Source: an uncultured Ruminococcus sp. (lineage in GTDB: Bacteria; Bacillota; Clostridia; Oscillospirales; Ruminococcaceae). Taken from it: DNA of 15,746 nucleotides. The notes below the pieces were generated by a model. It was not told the DNA's origin. It worked only from the letters and a program-made list of their open reading frames with translations, and made no database searches. Position 1 is the first letter of the stretch. Every line of letters begins with the position of its first letter. The stretch lies in the NCBI GenBank assembly GCA_947178195.1, contig CAMWXM010000037.1, positions 1-15,746 on the forward strand, written 5' to 3'. Shown one piece after another: positions 13,734 to 15,746 of the stretch. The position numbers were made by a program, and so were the translations under genes.

Positions 13734-15066
13734 TATGTAATCGTATATCGGTCATTTCGCTTTCTGTTCTGAGCCAATTTTTAATAGCCTGTTCTTCTTC
13801 GGATGTAACAGACTCTGCTGCCTCTGCCGTAAATAAAAGATAGTCCCCGTTCTCACCGGACATAACGCCGCAGCCGCAATTCGAAAGCTTTGTAAATATA
13901 GCCGCCCCATTCTTTGACAGCTTTTTATAATCTGTTTTTTCAGACAGATTGCTTTCCATTTCCTTCAAAGCCGACTGCTGCTCTGCAAGCTTCTCCTGAA
14001 GCTGCTCAATAGTATTTTCCTGGAGTGCAATTGTGACCTTATCAGGATTTTCTCCTTCCGAAGTTTTATTTTGCGTAACACGAAGCGTAAAGCCTTCCAG
14101 ATCATACTGTGACAGCTCCTGCTCCAGACGCTCAATAACATCATCAGAAATAGGAGCGCCTACCAATGATACAGAAATCACGCTGTTCATATAATCAGTG
14201 CTGCTTTGTACCATTTGCGTATCTGAGAATACAATTTCATTTTCCAGATAATTTGAAATTTTTCGCTCCAATGCGCTGCTGTAAACGGTCAGTGCGCCTA
14301 TCAGAGCACTGGGAATAATAGTGATGATTGTAATCGCAGTAATAAATCTGTTGATTTTCTTCTGACGTCTGACGTCGACTGCTTCATGAGACGGAACTCT
14401 CAAAAGCTTTGTAACAAATGCTGACGACAGCATGATAAACAGCGTATTGATGGCAAATAAATAGAAAGCTCCCACCATAAATCTAGGCTGCAATGTAGCA
14501 ATTCCATAGCCCGCCGTGCAAAGCGGCGGCATAAGAGCGGTAGCAATTGCCACACCGGGGATAACATTGCTTTTTTTCTGCCGTGTATTACCTATCATAC
14601 CTGCAATACCGCCGAATAATGCGATAAGAACGTCCCAGAGCGTAGGACTTGTACGTGCGATCATTTCACTTGTCGGAACGTCAAGAGGTGTAATAAGAAA
14701 ATACAATGTTGACGTGATAAGGCTTATGATCACCTGCGTTCCGAATCTTAAAAATGCTTTTTTCAGCATTGTTAAATTTCTCGTGGCAAGCGAATAACCC
14801 ATAGTCAGAATACCGCTCATCAGCGGAGAAATAAGCATAGCGCCGATAATTACCGCCGTTGAGTTCACATTCAGACCAATAGACGCAATTAAAATTGCAA
14901 GCATCAGTATCCACATATTAGAACCGTGTATGATAGTGTTTTCTTCCATCATTGTACTCAGCTCACTATAGCTCATGGTATCTTCACGAATATCAAAAAG
15001 ATTTTTGAAATATTTTTTTACCGTGTGCTTATTTTTTTCAGTAATTTCCTGTACATTTACCTGCAT
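13714..15066 (-). CDS. DUF389 (TIGR00271-type) membrane protein with C-terminal coiled coil
   Basis: This is a multi-pass membrane protein of the uncharacterised DUF389 family; its function is unknown. It has 450 aa. About six to seven hydrophobic helices run from residues about 50 to 265. Conserved family features include NSTAVIIGAMLISPLMSGI (about 68-86), RNLTMLKKA, and IPGVAIATALMPPLCTAGYG (about 169-188). After the last helix (about 242-262) there is a soluble part with a predicted coiled coil at about 350-380 (IEQLQEKLAEQQSALKEM) and a C-terminal domain containing NCGCG. The start is supported by AAAGGAG about 9 nt upstream and a perfect promoter. The coiled coil suggests oligomerisation or partner binding. 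It lies between a small heat-shock gene and the cupin-CMD pair, with a terminator separating it from the former. Confidence 0.92.
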   Translation of the reverse strand: MQVNVQEITEKNKHTVKKYFKNLFDIREDTMSYSELSTMMEENTIIHGSNMWILMLAILIASIGLNVNSTAVIIGAMLISPLMSGILTMGYSLATRNLTMLKKAFLRFGTQVIISLITSTLYFLITPLDVPTSEMIARTSPTLWDVLIALFGGIAGMIGNTRQKKSNVIPGVAIATALMPPLCTAGYGIATLQPRFMVGAFYLFAINTLFIMLSSAFVTKLLRVPSHEAVDVRRQKKINRFITAITIITIIPSALIGALTVYSSALERKISNYLENEIVFSDTQMVQSSTDYMNSVISVSLVGAPISDDVIERLEQELSQYDLEGFTLRVTQNKTSEGENPDKVTIALQENTIEQLQEKLAEQQSALKEMESNLSEKTDYKKLSKNGAAIFTKLSNCGCGVMSGENGDYLLFTAEAAESVTSEEEQAIKNWLRTESEMTDIRLHIEIKEG

Positions 15067-15141
15067 AAAATATGCTCTCCTTTACTTATCAACGTTAATG
15101 CTGACCATACAATTTATGTCAGAAAATCATCACTAAACATA

Positions 15142-15170
15142 ATTATACCTCTATAGTTAAATTATGTCAA
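15142..15170 (-). promoter_or_regulatory. Promoter of the DUF389 gene
   Basis: On the minus strand TTGACA (plus 15165-15170), 17 nt, TATAAT (plus 15142-15147), a perfect sigma-A promoter. The start near 15135 gives a leader of about 69 nt. Confidence 0.85.
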
Positions 15171-15212
15171 TAACTATCAGTAATTATTTCAGAATGTACA
15201 TTAAACATAAAA

Positions 15213-15240
15213 CAACACCGCAAAAAATTGTACGGTGTTG
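15213..15240 (-). terminator. Intrinsic terminator of the Hsp20 gene
   Basis: Arms CAACACCG and CGGTGTTG (8 bp, perfect) flank a 12-nt loop, followed in the minus-strand RNA by UUUUAUG. It begins 6 nt after the Hsp20 stop codon and lies upstream of the DUF389 promoter. Confidence 0.75.
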
Positions 15241-15246
15241 CCATTA

Positions 15247-15666
15247 TTACTTTATTTCTATTCTTCTTGTCTGCGGCTGTTCCTTTTCTCTTTTGGGCAG
15301 GGTCAGCTTTAAAACTCCGTTGGTATATTCAGCGCCGATATTGCTTTCATCAATATTTGAAATATCAAAGCTTCTGCAATATGAGCCATAGCTTCTTTCC
15401 CGTCGGATATATTCTCCGGCACTGTTTTTTTCATCATTTTCAGATTTATGTTCTGCACATAAAGTAAGGGTATTGCCGTTGATATCTATTTTGATGTCAT
15501 TTTTGTCAAATCCCGGCATCTCACATTCAAGAAGATATTTGTCGCCTTCATCTCTTATATCTGTTCTGCAGTGACCAACTGCTCCAAAGCCTTTAAAGAA
15601 ATCCTTTTCAAACTCTCTAAAAGGATTCCATATATCGTTTCTCTCAAATGGTGTTAATCCAAACAT
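15247..15666 (-). CDS. Hsp20/alpha-crystallin small heat-shock protein
   Basis: This is an ATP-independent holdase chaperone that binds unfolding proteins as large oligomers in the cytoplasm. It has 139 aa, normal for the family. A short Phe-rich N-terminal arm (residues 1-32, FREFEKDFFKGFG) precedes the alpha-crystallin domain (about 33-125), which ends in the diagnostic GVLKLTLPK (117-125). The conserved ECEMPGFDKNDI and YIRRERSYGSY segments are present. The C-terminal tail carries an IEI motif (136-138), the usual contact for oligomer assembly. The ribosome-binding site AAAGGAG is 8 nt from the ATG. No CIRCE element (TTAGCACTC repeat) is visible in the 80 bp of upstream sequence, so control by HrcA is not supported within the window; a short leader hairpin is present. 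Confidence 0.95.
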   Translation of the reverse strand: MFGLTPFERNDIWNPFREFEKDFFKGFGAVGHCRTDIRDEGDKYLLECEMPGFDKNDIKIDINGNTLTLCAEHKSENDEKNSAGEYIRRERSYGSYCRSFDISNIDESNIGAEYTNGVLKLTLPKREKEQPQTRRIEIK

Positions 15667-15683
15667 ATAAATTTCTCCTTTTT

Positions 15684-15713
15684 AGGCAAGATGTTCTTTG
15701 TACGATGTTGCCT
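15684..15713 (-). promoter_or_regulatory. Leader hairpin upstream of the Hsp20 gene
   Basis: Arms AGGCAA (15684-15689) and TTGCCT (15708-15713) flank 18 nt, ending a few bases before the ribosome-binding site. A TACAAT at plus 15722-15727 (minus strand) could be the -10, but the -35 position falls at the window edge. Thermosensor or attenuator roles are speculative. Confidence 0.3.
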
Positions 15714-15746
15714 TTATTATTATTGTATTTTTACGAGTGATTATTC

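Overview
The window (about 40% G+C) looks like chromosome of an anaerobic low-GC Firmicute of the Ruminococcaceae/Oscillospiraceae, most likely a Ruminococcus. The basis is the RpoB sequence, a Ser/Glu-rich sugar-binding lipoprotein with ATPase-less CUT1 permeases, the sodium-pump decarboxylase subunits, and promoters that closely match sigma-A (TTGACA-17-TATAAT). This placement is inference from protein style, not a database result.

Left part (1-3016, minus): the first 1005 codons of rpoB, cut by the window edge, with an intact catalytic core and a wild-type-looking rifampicin pocket. Its leader (3017-3197) has a consensus minus-strand promoter. It also holds an oppositely directed consensus promoter overlapping an 8-bp inverted repeat, with no gene downstream of it. 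Upstream lies an unrecognised gene (3395-3910) whose frame continues after a single TAA for about 49 more codons, which suggests a nonsense mutation.

Middle-left (3981-8534, minus): a carbohydrate uptake locus reading lacI-type repressor, lipoprotein binding protein, MalF-like permease, MalG-like permease, terminator. There is no ATPase and no glycoside hydrolase, so ATP hydrolysis is probably supplied by a shared MsmK/MsmX-type ATPase elsewhere. Non-coding structure is rich here: an operator-like site just after the lacI -10, a 7-bp inverted repeat over the lacI stop, a 15-bp-arm AT palindrome before the binding-protein RBS, and a strong hairpin between the binding-protein and permease genes that probably sets their expression ratio.

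Middle-right (8535-12793): an AT-rich gap of about 635 bp, then on the plus strand mscS with a membrane-anchored metallophosphoesterase (one likely operon with a perfect promoter), then the gamma and beta membrane subunits of a Na+-pumping decarboxylase with their own promoter and a strong bidirectional terminator. No alpha (carboxyltransferase) or biotin-carrier gene is in the window.

Right part (12927-15746, minus): an Hsp20 small heat-shock protein, a DUF389 membrane protein with a perfect consensus promoter, and a cupin plus carboxymuconolactone-decarboxylase-family pair.

I see no insertion sequence, CRISPR array, tRNA, rRNA, phage module or recognisable defence system. The most useful leads are regulatory (rpoB leader, binding-protein leader, intercistronic hairpin), the interrupted gene at 3248-3910, and the substituted metal-ligand motifs in the phosphoesterase.
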